From Bacillota bacterium (GTDB lineage Bacteria; Bacillota; Sulfobacillia; Sulfobacillales; Sulfobacillaceae): 64,000 nt of DNA. The stretch is from assembly GCA_021841025.1 (NCBI GenBank), contig JAKBWA010000062.1, forward strand, positions 40,787 to 104,786, read 5' to 3'. The position numbers were made by a program, and so were the translations under genes. Positions 34,149 to 42,948 of this stretch are shown here, piece by piece. Numbering within the stretch: position 1 is the stretch's first letter; every line of letters starts with the position of its first letter. Under the pieces are notes generated by a model. The model searched no databases. It was not told the DNA's origin and was given only the letters and a program-made list of their open reading frames with translations.

Positions 34149-35693
34149 TTGGTTACTAGCCGCGACTATGACAGAAGGCTTATGGAGAATAGAGAAGAGG
34201 GTTATCAGGGTCCGGGCACATTGTGGGAGATTGTGCACCTAGAAGATTTAGGGGGGATTGCCGCTTTCATTCCTGAAAGACAAGAAACCAAAAGCTTTGC
34301 GGATTTGCTGCATGATGCCGAATCATGGTTCCGGACATGGTGGGCAGAAGGGGTACGCCCTGGCGATGTTATCGGAGTGCAACTGCCCAACACCTGGGAT
34401 TTTATTTGTGCTCACGTGGCTTTGGCGCGTATGGGAGCAGTGATCGCCCCCATTCACGCTCCTTACTCCGACGAAGAGAGACACGATTTGTTAACCTTTG
34501 TGGGTGCCAAGGGATGGGTGGAGCAAGGAAGACAAGGTGCAAGACTTCGGTTCATAACTCGAGGCGATTGGAGATTTTCTGAAGTTCCTCAAAACCTGAA
34601 TATTGTGCCAAGAGATCCTTTGGCCATTTTCTTCACTTCGGGAACTCATTCCTTAGAGCCAAAAGCCTGTTTGCATTCTCATGGGGGACTTCTGGGAAAT
34701 GCCCGAGTGCTCGCCAGCTATGCTGGAATCGGAAAAAATGACCATATTATTTCCGCGAGTCCCTTTACCCATTTGTTTGGAATTCTTGCGCTGCATCTAA
34801 GTTTGACTACTGGCTCCCCTCAGGTCTTATTAACCCGTTTTTATCCCCGCGAATTTCTCGCGGCGTGCCGCGAGGCTAAAGCCACCGTTGCATTTATGGT
34901 TCCGACTCACATCCAGGACACCCTTCGTTTTCTCGGCGACAACCCTAACGAGAGCAAGGGCCTGGTTTTGCGGGAGGTTCGCGTAGCGGGGGCCAGACTT
35001 TCTCCCGATTTGGTCTACAGGATTGAAGATTCTTTTCATGCTCATGTAGTCAATCATTGGGGAATGTCAGAATTAGGAGCCGGGCTTACTACTCATTGGA
35101 CAGAGAAGGGTGACATTCCCCGCCGTAGTGTAGGCCGTCCTTTGCCAGGAAACCAGGTAATCATTGTGAGAGAAGACGGAAAGCTGGCGCAACCGGGGGA
35201 AATTGGGGAGTTGTGGTTTCGTGGTCCTTCCTTGTTCTATGGATATTACGAGAATCCGGAGGCAACGAATGAAAGTCTTACAATCGATGAACAAGGGCGA
35301 TATTGGTTTAGAACCGGCGACTTAGCAAAATGGGAAGACGGCGGCCTGGTGGACTATGCGGGCCGCATGAAAGATCTGGTAGTTCGAGGAGGCATGAAAA
35401 TCAGTGCAATCGAAGTTGAGACTGCCATCTTAGAGATGCCTGGTGTACGCCAAGCGGCCCTCATAGCCGAAGCGGATGAAAGGCTCGGTGAATTGGGTTG
35501 TCTGGTGATGGCGACAGAGACGGGGACACACTATAGGCTGACGGATGTTCTCAAATATCTGGAGTCTCGCCATATGTCCAAATTTAAGTGGCCCGAGCGT
35601 CTGGTTGTGTGGGAGTCGTTGCCGACAACCGCTACAGGAAAAATTGCCAAGGCCAAAGTAAAAAGCCGGTTATTTGAAGAATTGCACAAATAG
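34149..35693 (+). CDS. Acyl-CoA synthetase, cyclohexanecarboxylate/benzoate-CoA ligase-like
   Basis: A protein of about 514 residues of the adenylate-forming family. The P-loop FFTSGTHSLEPKACLHSHGG has the TSGTxSxPK form seen in alicyclic and aryl acid ligases. Also present are NHWGMSELGAG, WFRTGDLAKWEDGG, GRMKDLVVRGGMKI and the C-terminal catalytic Lys in TATGKIAKAKVK. It makes an acyl-CoA from a ring acid, ATP and CoA. TTG 34149, six bases after GGGGAGGG, fits the family N-terminus better than ATG 34038, which lies beyond the palindromes. The importer gene follows, so they probably form one uptake-and-activation unit. Confidence 0.75.
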   Translation: MVTSRDYDRRLMENREEGYQGPGTLWEIVHLEDLGGIAAFIPERQETKSFADLLHDAESWFRTWWAEGVRPGDVIGVQLPNTWDFICAHVALARMGAVIAPIHAPYSDEERHDLLTFVGAKGWVEQGRQGARLRFITRGDWRFSEVPQNLNIVPRDPLAIFFTSGTHSLEPKACLHSHGGLLGNARVLASYAGIGKNDHIISASPFTHLFGILALHLSLTTGSPQVLLTRFYPREFLAACREAKATVAFMVPTHIQDTLRFLGDNPNESKGLVLREVRVAGARLSPDLVYRIEDSFHAHVVNHWGMSELGAGLTTHWTEKGDIPRRSVGRPLPGNQVIIVREDGKLAQPGEIGELWFRGPSLFYGYYENPEATNESLTIDEQGRYWFRTGDLAKWEDGGLVDYAGRMKDLVVRGGMKISAIEVETAILEMPGVRQAALIAEADERLGELGCLVMATETGTHYRLTDVLKYLESRHMSKFKWPERLVVWESLPTTATGKIAKAKVKSRLFEELHK

Positions 35694-35746
35694 GGGTTCC
35701 AATCCGCTTGAGGATCAAAAGTGAGACGAAGGAGGGAAATGGTAGA

Positions 35747-37177
35747 ATGGAAAGAAATATCGAACCCTTGAATCCCGGGAGAATTTTGGCTCGGATGGAC
35801 CGGATTTCAGTGTGGTCATTGCCCTATTTATTTATCGGCATCATCGGTGTCGGATTTCTATTTACGTTTTATGACATCTTTAATATCAACGTTTCCTTTA
35901 TTGAAACGTGCGGCGCTATTATTCCGGGGTGTACTCCCCTTAGTGCCGCCCATTTTATAGGACTGCCAGTCTTGATGAATTTGGTCGGTTATGTGGTGGG
36001 AACTTTAATCTTGAGTCCCTTGGCCGACCGTTTCGGTCGCCGGGATATGTTGCTGGTGACCATGATGATTACAGGACTCGGATCTTTGTGGACGGGATTT
36101 ACCCATGATTACAGTACGTTCATTTGGGCAAGAGCTCTGACCGGGGTGGGCGTGGGTGCTGATTTAGCCATTGTTAATACGTATATTAACGAGGTCGCGC
36201 CGAAGGAGGGACGAGCACGCTATACGGCCCTGATTTTTATTATGTCGGGTCTCGGAGCATTTTTGGGAATATGGGTGGGACTATGGTTAACCACGCCCTC
36301 CACGCCATTTCCCTTGGGTCTGCCCATTGCCATGGCTGGACCGCATTTTCTCAATGGGTGGCGTATTATGTATTTCATCGGTGCAGTTTTAGCCCTGGTT
36401 GGCGTGTTATTGCGCGTGCGCATGCCGGAATCTCCTCGGTGGCTCATTGCCCGAAACCGGATTGAACAAGCGGACTTTATCATTTCTCACATGGAAGTAA
36501 TGGCACAGAAAAAAGCGCCTTTGGCCAGGCCAGGAGCTGATGTTGAGGTGATCCCCGCGACAAAACCGATTCCCTATGCGGAGATTTTTCAAAACCCTAA
36601 ATACCGTAAAAGGACCTTTCTTTTGTTAGCGATGTGGAGCATCGGTTATGTGACCGTTTATTCGTTTGCCGCGGGTTTTACCAGTCTTTTGGTTTCTTTA
36701 CACTACCCGGTACCTGAGGCCGGCCTGATTGCGGCTTTCGGCACGGTGGGAATGATCCTGAGCGGCGTCGTCGCCTACGGCTGGGGAGAGCGACTGGAGC
36801 GCAAGAGTTGGATGATCTGGTCGGCGTTGTTGACGCTTTTGGGAGGTCTCATTATTGCCGAAGCCGGTACTATTTTGTGGCTCAGCATGTTCGGGGCCAT
36901 CATGGTCTTTTTTGGATTCGATCTGTGGGTTCCCATTGCCTATGCGTGGTCTACAGAACACTATCCCACCAGAGCCAGAGCTTCCGGATTCGCCTTAGTA
37001 GACGGCCTGGGACACTTGGGCGGCGGTGTTGGTGTGCTCTTGGTGGTGCCGTTTGTGAGTGGATTGCCAGTACTGGGAGCCTTTACGGTTATCGGGGGAT
37101 TTTTGGCCGTCAGTGCTATAGTGGCTCAGGGAGGGATGACAACCCGAGGAATTGCTTTAGATGAACTATCTCCGTGA
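35747..37177 (+). CDS. MFS importer, aromatic acid:proton symporter-like
   Basis: A 476-residue, 12-helix MFS protein. It contains SPLADRFGRRDMLLVTMM (motif A), WARALTGVGVGADLAIVNTY, PESPRWLIARNRIEQA (sugar porter/AAHS signature) and YPTRARASGFALVDGLGHLG. This arrangement is common in importers of benzoate-like acids and metabolites. Start ATG 35747 has GAAGGAGGG about ten bases upstream. It is next to the CoA ligase and ahead of a good terminator, so a two-gene unit is likely. Confidence 0.75.
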   Translation: MERNIEPLNPGRILARMDRISVWSLPYLFIGIIGVGFLFTFYDIFNINVSFIETCGAIIPGCTPLSAAHFIGLPVLMNLVGYVVGTLILSPLADRFGRRDMLLVTMMITGLGSLWTGFTHDYSTFIWARALTGVGVGADLAIVNTYINEVAPKEGRARYTALIFIMSGLGAFLGIWVGLWLTTPSTPFPLGLPIAMAGPHFLNGWRIMYFIGAVLALVGVLLRVRMPESPRWLIARNRIEQADFIISHMEVMAQKKAPLARPGADVEVIPATKPIPYAEIFQNPKYRKRTFLLLAMWSIGYVTVYSFAAGFTSLLVSLHYPVPEAGLIAAFGTVGMILSGVVAYGWGERLERKSWMIWSALLTLLGGLIIAEAGTILWLSMFGAIMVFFGFDLWVPIAYAWSTEHYPTRARASGFALVDGLGHLGGGVGVLLVVPFVSGLPVLGAFTVIGGFLAVSAIVAQGGMTTRGIALDELSP

Positions 37178-37192
37178 TTGATTCGAGCACAC

Positions 37193-37226
37193 AGGGGACC
37201 CATCAACTGAAAACGATGGCTCCCCT
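37193..37226 (+). terminator. Rho-independent terminator after the ligase-importer unit
   Basis: AGGGGACCCAT and ATGGCTCCCCT pair in ten of eleven positions around a 12-base loop and are followed by CTTTGTGGTT. Confidence 0.6.
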
Positions 37227-37398
37227 CTTTGTGGTTAGAAGGCTTTGAATAACGAGGTGTATTCCGTTAGTCACACGACAATGCTCTGTCTAGTTCTATT
37301 GATGAGTATTCCTGGAAAGTATCGTTCGATCGAAGCCCTGGAGCGGCCTTTTGCGCCGAGAACATGGGTTACGCTTGTAATCAACAACAGTATCCATT

Positions 37399-38088
37399 TT
37401 AGCGATGGGTCAGGGGAGTTTTATTTGTACGATCTGCCTTGTCTGAACATGGTTCTCTTTTGACTAATCCTTCTTGCAGCGCCACCACTACAGCCTCGAC
37501 TCGGCTATGCACTCCCAGCTTGTCAAGGATGTTTTGGACATGATTCCTGACCGTGGCATAACTGATATGAAGACGATTGGCGATATCATGAGAATCATGG
37601 CATTCTGCCATGAGACTTAAAACCTCGAGTTCACGAGCTGTCAAATTTACAGAGGGAACCTCTTGCGGGACTATATCTGGAGGAGATTGTGCCGTGTCGG
37701 TTATCCAGCGGACATCATGGAAAAAGTGCACACACAAAGGGCAGCTGTCGGTGTGCACAGCTAGAGTGCAGACATTGAGAATCAGTTTGTCGCCATGTGT
37801 ATTATGACTGTGGAGAATGTAGTCGTTGGGGGTCTGGTTGAGACGAAGCATGCGCAGCACGCTGCAATTGGCATAGCACAACAAATTTCCCCGTGCGTCT
37901 TGCCCTTGGGTTAGCTCGTAACAGTACCGACCCAGAGCCTGGTCAAGGTTCACGCCAAATAAGTTTGTAGCGGCCGAGTTCCACAACACAATCCGCCCTG
38001 TCGGATTGACACCCATGACCGCCACCGTGGTCTTTTCAAACATGAATTCAAAGATGTCGAAAGGAATACTTGGCTCGGGTTCTTGCAT
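37399..38088 (-). CDS. PAS-LuxR transcriptional regulator with cysteine-rich sensor
   Basis: A 229-residue protein. The N-terminal PAS domain (FDIFEFMFEKTTVAVMGVNP, GRIVLWNSAATNLFG) carries several cysteines: RYCYEL, LLCYANCSVLRM and SCPLCVHFF. The C-terminus is a LuxR/NarL-type DNA-binding domain (LTARELEVLSLMAE, SYATVRNHVQNILDKLGVHS). The cysteine set suggests a redox, metal or Fe-S sensor. GGGAGGG lies ten bases before ATG 38088. It lies between two aromatic acid units and may tie them to oxygen or redox state. That last point is inferred. Confidence 0.8.
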   Translation of the reverse strand: MQEPEPSIPFDIFEFMFEKTTVAVMGVNPTGRIVLWNSAATNLFGVNLDQALGRYCYELTQGQDARGNLLCYANCSVLRMLRLNQTPNDYILHSHNTHGDKLILNVCTLAVHTDSCPLCVHFFHDVRWITDTAQSPPDIVPQEVPSVNLTARELEVLSLMAECHDSHDIANRLHISYATVRNHVQNILDKLGVHSRVEAVVVALQEGLVKREPCSDKADRTNKTPLTHR

Positions 38089-38421
38089 CGGCAGAGTACC
38101 CTCCCTTCTCTTCTGCAAAGTACCCTGTAAAGCCGCGAACAGGGAGCAGAAACACTCACAAACGATCTGGACTGGCGTCAATATGTGACAAAACAATCGA
38201 TCTCTGTAATAATTTTAGCACATGATAGAATTTACTCGCAATACAGTTAATTCTTGCGATGTTTGTGCCGATGGACCAAGGACTGGTTGCACGTCGGCAA
38301 ATTTTCGATCAGATACGGTGTTTGCGGCTGCTTAAAGAACGGCAATGACTTAAGTTGTGGTGGAGCTCCATTAGGTTTTACGCTGGCGGTTTATGGATGC
38401 TGCCGCCCGCGGATCGGCGTG
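38089..38421 (-). promoter_or_regulatory. Upstream region of the PAS-LuxR gene
   Basis: No gene is supported. TCGCAA (38236-38241) and TTGCGA (38254-38259) form an inverted repeat with a 12-base spacer in AT-rich DNA, a possible regulator site. Confidence 0.35.
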
Positions 38422-38835
38422 TCAGTCTGATTCCAATTCCAACAATTCTCTTTTCATCTCATTTGTGGCGGCCGGGAAGAGCATGTGTTCTTCTCTATCC
38501 ATGTGTTCTTGCAACATCTCCTCCAAAGCGAGAGCCAAAGAGTGTCTCTCGGAAGTGTCGGCAGAATAAAGCCTATCCCTCATACTTTGAATTTCCCGGT
38601 GGTCGTCGATAAAAACTTCAACCATCTCTGCGCCGATAGACTGGGCAAACCGGGGAAATACCACGGTATCCTCCAATCCAATGTGATGATCCAAGTCGAC
38701 ACTGAGAGTTCTTTGAGCTGCATCTAAAGCTTGGTTCAGTGCCCCTGTGTTTTTCTCGCTGCAAGCTTCAGCTATGCTGTGTAAGAACGGTCTCAATTTT
38801 TCGTGTTCCTGCGTTAACAAGGCGATGGCGTTCAT
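38422..38835 (-). CDS. Hemerythrin-like HHE-domain protein
   Basis: A 137-residue four-helix protein with the spaced His and Glu ligands of a di-iron hemerythrin: TQEHEKLRPFLHSI, LDHHIGLEDTVVFP, IDDHREIQSM and LQEHMDREEHMLFP. Such proteins bind or sense oxygen, NO or iron. GAAAGGAGAGG precedes ATG 38835. An oxygen-handling role would suit oxygen-sensitive reductases encoded nearby, but this is an inference. Confidence 0.82.
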   Translation of the reverse strand: MNAIALLTQEHEKLRPFLHSIAEACSEKNTGALNQALDAAQRTLSVDLDHHIGLEDTVVFPRFAQSIGAEMVEVFIDDHREIQSMRDRLYSADTSERHSLALALEEMLQEHMDREEHMLFPAATNEMKRELLELESD

Positions 38836-39152
38836 GGATCCTCTCCTTTCGAGAAGAACATAACTTACTGTGCTAAACGGACGTTCGATTAAACTCTCAT
38901 TAATCATTTTTACCGTATTGCCATTTTGGCTCTGTTGTCATGGGCCACATGGTCCTAGAAGAGACGGCCATCGGGCCCGCGAATTACTAGACCATTAGCC
39001 CTTGACCATACTTTTCCTTGCGGGGGTGAGTCAAATAGCCTACACCGGCTAGCGCTGATGATTCTGTGAAAATCTTTTTAATGTGACAAAAATATTGAAT
39101 AGATTACTAATTATGTTGTACATGGCTTGCGTAGTATCGAGGGGGAGCATTT
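38836..39152 (+). promoter_or_regulatory. Divergent promoter region upstream of hcrC
   Basis: No gene. AT-rich DNA from about 39070 to 39120 probably holds the promoter of the long hcr-led operon, and the left part that of the divergent hemerythrin gene. No confident -35/-10 pair was picked. Confidence 0.4.
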
Positions 39153-39653
39153 ATGTCCCAAAACTTGGTGGAGTTGAGCGTGAATGGATCTATACAGGTG
39201 ATGTGGGCGTGGGAGTCAGATACTTTGCTCCATGTGTTGCGTGAGGTTTTGGGGCTCACGGGGACCAAGAATGGCTGCGAAGCGGGCCATTGCGGCGCCT
39301 GTACCGTGTGGATTGATGGAATTCCCCGCCTAGCCTGTTTGACACCGGTAGGTTCTGTGGTTAATAGCGAAATCACCACGGTGGAAGGTCTTGGTTCCTG
39401 GTGGCAAGAACGCCACCCGTCCTCTCATTACCATCCTATACAAAGGGCCTTCGTGGAATCCGGCGCCGTCCAATGCGGATTCTGCACCCCTGGCATGCTG
39501 ATGGCCGCTGCTGCTCTTCTTCGAGACGTGAAATTTCTCACAGACCAGGACATTCTAGAGAGATTGGCAGGGCATCTTTGCCGTTGTACTGGTTATGAGC
39601 AAATCGTCCAGGCCATAAGGCAGGCTGCCCTGACGGAGGTGACGGAACAATGA
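39153..39653 (+). CDS. hcrC: 4-hydroxybenzoyl-CoA reductase, [2Fe-2S] subunit
   Basis: A 166-residue subunit of the xanthine oxidase family with two [2Fe-2S] clusters: the plant-type NGCEAGHCGACTVWIDG with a later LACLTP, and the helical QCGFCTPGMLMAAAALL with HLCRCTGYEQI. It carries electrons between the molybdenum and flavin subunits. GAGGGGGAG precedes the ATG. Its stop overlaps the next start by four bases. The specific assignment comes from hcrB, which has the family-diagnostic insert. Confidence 0.87.
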   Translation: MSQNLVELSVNGSIQVMWAWESDTLLHVLREVLGLTGTKNGCEAGHCGACTVWIDGIPRLACLTPVGSVVNSEITTVEGLGSWWQERHPSSHYHPIQRAFVESGAVQCGFCTPGMLMAAAALLRDVKFLTDQDILERLAGHLCRCTGYEQIVQAIRQAALTEVTEQ

Positions 39654-41962
39654 CGGTAAAAGCCCCGGACCTCATCCCCATGTCTTTAGGCACAAACGTG
39701 AAGCACCGCATTGATGCCTGGGCCAAAGTTACGGGTCAAGCCCTCTACGCCGATGACATTCGGTGGCCGAACATGGCTTATGGGGTGCTTGTGGCAAGCC
39801 CTTATCCCCATGCCCGAATCGTTAAAATCGATCTCGAACCCGCTAGGACTAGGCCCGGGGTCTTAGCCGCCATCGCGGGACCAGGCAGTGTCGCTCCTTA
39901 TGGCATTATGCCCTCGACCCAAGACGAACAGGCGATGGCCACAGAAAAGGTCATTTATCTCGGAGAGCCAGTGGCTGCTATTGCGGCCACAACCCTGGAC
40001 GCTGCGCGAGAGGCCGCTCATCACATCCTGTGTGAATACGAAATGCTAAAACCTGTACTCCGGCCTGGAGTGGAACAAGCGAGGCCGTTGATAGATCCAG
40101 TGCATCCCGAGCGGCCTCAAAAAGACCTTTTCAAAGAGGTCGATCTCGAGTTTGGTGACACGGCGGAGGGATTCGTTCATGCCTTCAAGACCGCGGAAGA
40201 TACTTTTTTCTATCAAGGCAGCGCCCACGTGGCCATGGAGCCTCATTCGGCTCTAGGGTACTGGACGCCAGAAGGACGGGTGGAGTTGGTTACGGCAACA
40301 CAAACGCCGCACTATGTGCAGCGGGAATTGGCGGTCGCGCTGGGCATTGACACGTATCGCATTCGTGTCCGCACCAGTGTTGTTGGCGGCGGATTTGGAG
40401 GCAAAAGCGAACTGTTTCCCCATGAAATTGCGACCGTTTTGTTGTCACGGGCTTGTGGGCGACCCGTGAAAATCACCTTGAGCCGGGAAGAGGTCTTTTA
40501 CGCTCACCGGGGGCGTCATCCGGTATCCATGAAGGTGAAAACGGCATGGGATAATAATGGGAAGATTCAGGCCATGGATTTCCAATCCGTTCTTGACGGG
40601 GGAGCCTACGCTTCATACGGACTGGCCACGACCTATTACACGGGCGCTTTGCAAACTGTGAGTTACGCCATTCCCCGCTACCACTTTCATGCCGAACGAT
40701 GGTACACGAACAAACCGCCTTGTGGTCCCAAAAGAGGGCATGGCACCACTCAGCCCCGAGCCTTATTGGAAGTTCATTTCGACCGGGTAGCCCGAGAACT
40801 TGGCATTGACCCCATTGAGTTGCGCAGAAGAAATCTGACGCCTCCGTACTCTGTCACCGTCAATCAGCTTGAAGTCGGCTCATCCGGCTTACAGACCTGT
40901 TTGGACAAGGTGGAGTCCTTAAGCAATTGGCATGCCAGACACGTCCGCCACGAACCTGACAGGGGATTGGGGTTTGCTTGCTCCACATATCTTAGTGGTG
41001 CTGGACTGCCCATTTACTGGAATTCCTTGCCTCATTCGGGGGTAAGAATGGCGGTAAATCGAGATGGCAGTGTTCAAGTTTTTTGCGGGTTGACAGATAT
41101 CGGACAGGGAGCCGAAACCATGTTGGTGGTTTTGGTTGCCAAAGCGCTCGGCATTAACGCGGATCGTATCCGGGTGCATACGGCCGATACGGCAACGACT
41201 CCAGTGGACTTGGGATCTTATTCCAGTCGCGTGAGCATGATGGCCGGGAATGCGGTTCTCGAAGCCGCGCAACGTATGCACCAAATCTTGAAAGACAGTG
41301 TATGTGCCCATAAGGGCGTGGAACCAAGCCAGGTCACGCAAGACGGCGAAGTCTTTCATGTGCAAGGGGACGAAGCGGTTCCCTTTACCCAAGCGGTGTT
41401 GTGGGCTGAAGAAGATATCGGACCCTTGACCACTTTTGGAAGCTATACCCCTCCCAAAGTCCTAGGTCATTATAAAGGGGCAGGTGTGGGCCCTTCACCC
41501 GCTTATTCCTTTACCGCTTGTGTTGCCGACGTGAAGGTAGACCGGGGGGATGGCCGAATTAGGGTACATCACCTATGGGTTGCCCACGATCTGGGCACCC
41601 CGTTGCATCGGCCTTCGGTAGAAGGGCAGATCCGAGGCGGGGTTGTGATGGGACTCGGAGAAGTGCTCATGGAACGTCAAGTCTTCAACCCCGATGGACG
41701 GCACCGCGGACCTCATCTTTTGGGATATCTCATCCCGAGTATTCAAGACATTCCTCCCATAACCGTTGCCGTGGTGGGGGAGCCGGATCCCAAAGGGCCG
41801 ATGGGAGCCAAGGAGGTAGGCCAAGGGCCTCTCAATCCGGTGATTCCTGCGGTCATCAATGCCATTTCGGATGCAGTGGGCATTGATCTCAACGAGACTC
41901 CAGTGACTCCCGACAACGTGTTGAGAGCTCTGGACCAGCAATCGAGGAGACAAAGGTTATGA
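39650..41962 (+). CDS. hcrA: 4-hydroxybenzoyl-CoA reductase, molybdenum subunit
   Basis: A 770-residue molybdopterin-binding subunit. Visible are AWAKVTGQALYADDI at the N-terminus, TSVVGGGFGGKSELFPHEIA, PPCGPKRGHGTTQPRALLEV, LTDIGQGAETMLVV and the C-terminal MGAKEVGQGPLNPVIPAVIN, which holds the catalytic-Glu region. With HcrBC it removes the phenolic hydroxyl of 4-hydroxybenzoyl-CoA, forming benzoyl-CoA. It overlaps both neighbours by four bases. Confidence 0.87.
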   Translation: MTVKAPDLIPMSLGTNVKHRIDAWAKVTGQALYADDIRWPNMAYGVLVASPYPHARIVKIDLEPARTRPGVLAAIAGPGSVAPYGIMPSTQDEQAMATEKVIYLGEPVAAIAATTLDAAREAAHHILCEYEMLKPVLRPGVEQARPLIDPVHPERPQKDLFKEVDLEFGDTAEGFVHAFKTAEDTFFYQGSAHVAMEPHSALGYWTPEGRVELVTATQTPHYVQRELAVALGIDTYRIRVRTSVVGGGFGGKSELFPHEIATVLLSRACGRPVKITLSREEVFYAHRGRHPVSMKVKTAWDNNGKIQAMDFQSVLDGGAYASYGLATTYYTGALQTVSYAIPRYHFHAERWYTNKPPCGPKRGHGTTQPRALLEVHFDRVARELGIDPIELRRRNLTPPYSVTVNQLEVGSSGLQTCLDKVESLSNWHARHVRHEPDRGLGFACSTYLSGAGLPIYWNSLPHSGVRMAVNRDGSVQVFCGLTDIGQGAETMLVVLVAKALGINADRIRVHTADTATTPVDLGSYSSRVSMMAGNAVLEAAQRMHQILKDSVCAHKGVEPSQVTQDGEVFHVQGDEAVPFTQAVLWAEEDIGPLTTFGSYTPPKVLGHYKGAGVGPSPAYSFTACVADVKVDRGDGRIRVHHLWVAHDLGTPLHRPSVEGQIRGGVVMGLGEVLMERQVFNPDGRHRGPHLLGYLIPSIQDIPPITVAVVGEPDPKGPMGAKEVGQGPLNPVIPAVINAISDAVGIDLNETPVTPDNVLRALDQQSRRQRL

Positions 41963-42948
41963 CGCGACACCCGAGACTGATTAAACCCTCCACTACACAA
42001 GATGTCACGCGCCTTGTAAAGGAAGCAGAGTCCAAAATATTTGGAGGCGGCACAGATTTGGTGCCGAACCGAACATGGGGGCTTGACACGTCGGGAACGT
42101 GGGTCCAACTCGGCACAGTGCCTGAAACGACCATGATTTCCATAGACGAAGAGGGACGCTGGTTAATCGGAGCAGCAGTGACTTTAGGGGTGATTTTGGA
42201 ACATCCTAAGATCTCGACACTTTATCCGTTGCTTGCCGACGCCATCCGGGCTGTGGCCACGCCTGAAATCCGCAATCAAGCGACTATCGGTGGCAATCTC
42301 TGTTTGGACACTCGCTGTCGGTTTCGCAACCAACCGCCGATTTGGCGCTCGGGTCTAAAACCGTGTTTTAAATCGGGAGGCGATCATTGTTATGCGGCAC
42401 CTGCGAGTTCCAGATGTGTGGCAATTGTGTCGTCGGATACGGCTCCTGCTCTCATTGCCCTGGGAGCACGGTTAAAAGTGCAGAGCACTAGCGGTTTTCG
42501 GTGGATTAAAACTTTGGATCTGTATAGCGGAGATGGTGATCGCCATTTGACCCTGGAACCAGGCGAGTGGATCGAGGCGATTCGTTTGCCAAATTTTCCG
42601 CCCTTGGGAGTGTTTGATAAATGGCGGATGCGAGGGAGCATTGATTTTCCCGAGGTCAACGTGGCCGTCAGCGTGACCCAGGCAAAGAATTCGCGAACGA
42701 TGCGTATCGTTTTGGGAGCCATGGGGCCTGAACCAGTTCGTCTTCGGGAGGCTGAAAAACTATTGGGTGAAGGACCGTGGGACCCAGAAAGACTCATGCA
42801 CGCAGTTCATACGGCGAGGGATGCTGTCCATCCTTATGACAATGGCCAAATAGGTGTAGTGGGGCGTAAAGGCGCAGCCGAGCACATCCTTTACCGTGCT
42901 CTTAAGAAGTTACGCATCATGATGGAGGAGAAGGGAGAAAACGCATGA
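41959..42948 (+). CDS. hcrB: 4-hydroxybenzoyl-CoA reductase, FAD/[4Fe-4S] subunit
   Basis: A 329-residue FAD-binding subunit (FGGGTDLVPN, TIGGNLCLDTRC). Unlike other xanthine oxidase relatives it has the extra loop with cysteines in CLDTRC, KPCFKSGGDHC and SSRCVAIVSSDTAPAL. In Thauera HcrB this loop binds an additional [4Fe-4S] cluster that allows electrons to flow from ferredoxin. This makes the 4-hydroxybenzoyl-CoA reductase call strong. The stop overlaps the start of the aconitase-family large subunit, linking the two systems in one operon. Confidence 0.9.
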   Translation: MTRHPRLIKPSTTQDVTRLVKEAESKIFGGGTDLVPNRTWGLDTSGTWVQLGTVPETTMISIDEEGRWLIGAAVTLGVILEHPKISTLYPLLADAIRAVATPEIRNQATIGGNLCLDTRCRFRNQPPIWRSGLKPCFKSGGDHCYAAPASSRCVAIVSSDTAPALIALGARLKVQSTSGFRWIKTLDLYSGDGDRHLTLEPGEWIEAIRLPNFPPLGVFDKWRMRGSIDFPEVNVAVSVTQAKNSRTMRIVLGAMGPEPVRLREAEKLLGEGPWDPERLMHAVHTARDAVHPYDNGQIGVVGRKGAAEHILYRALKKLRIMMEEKGENA

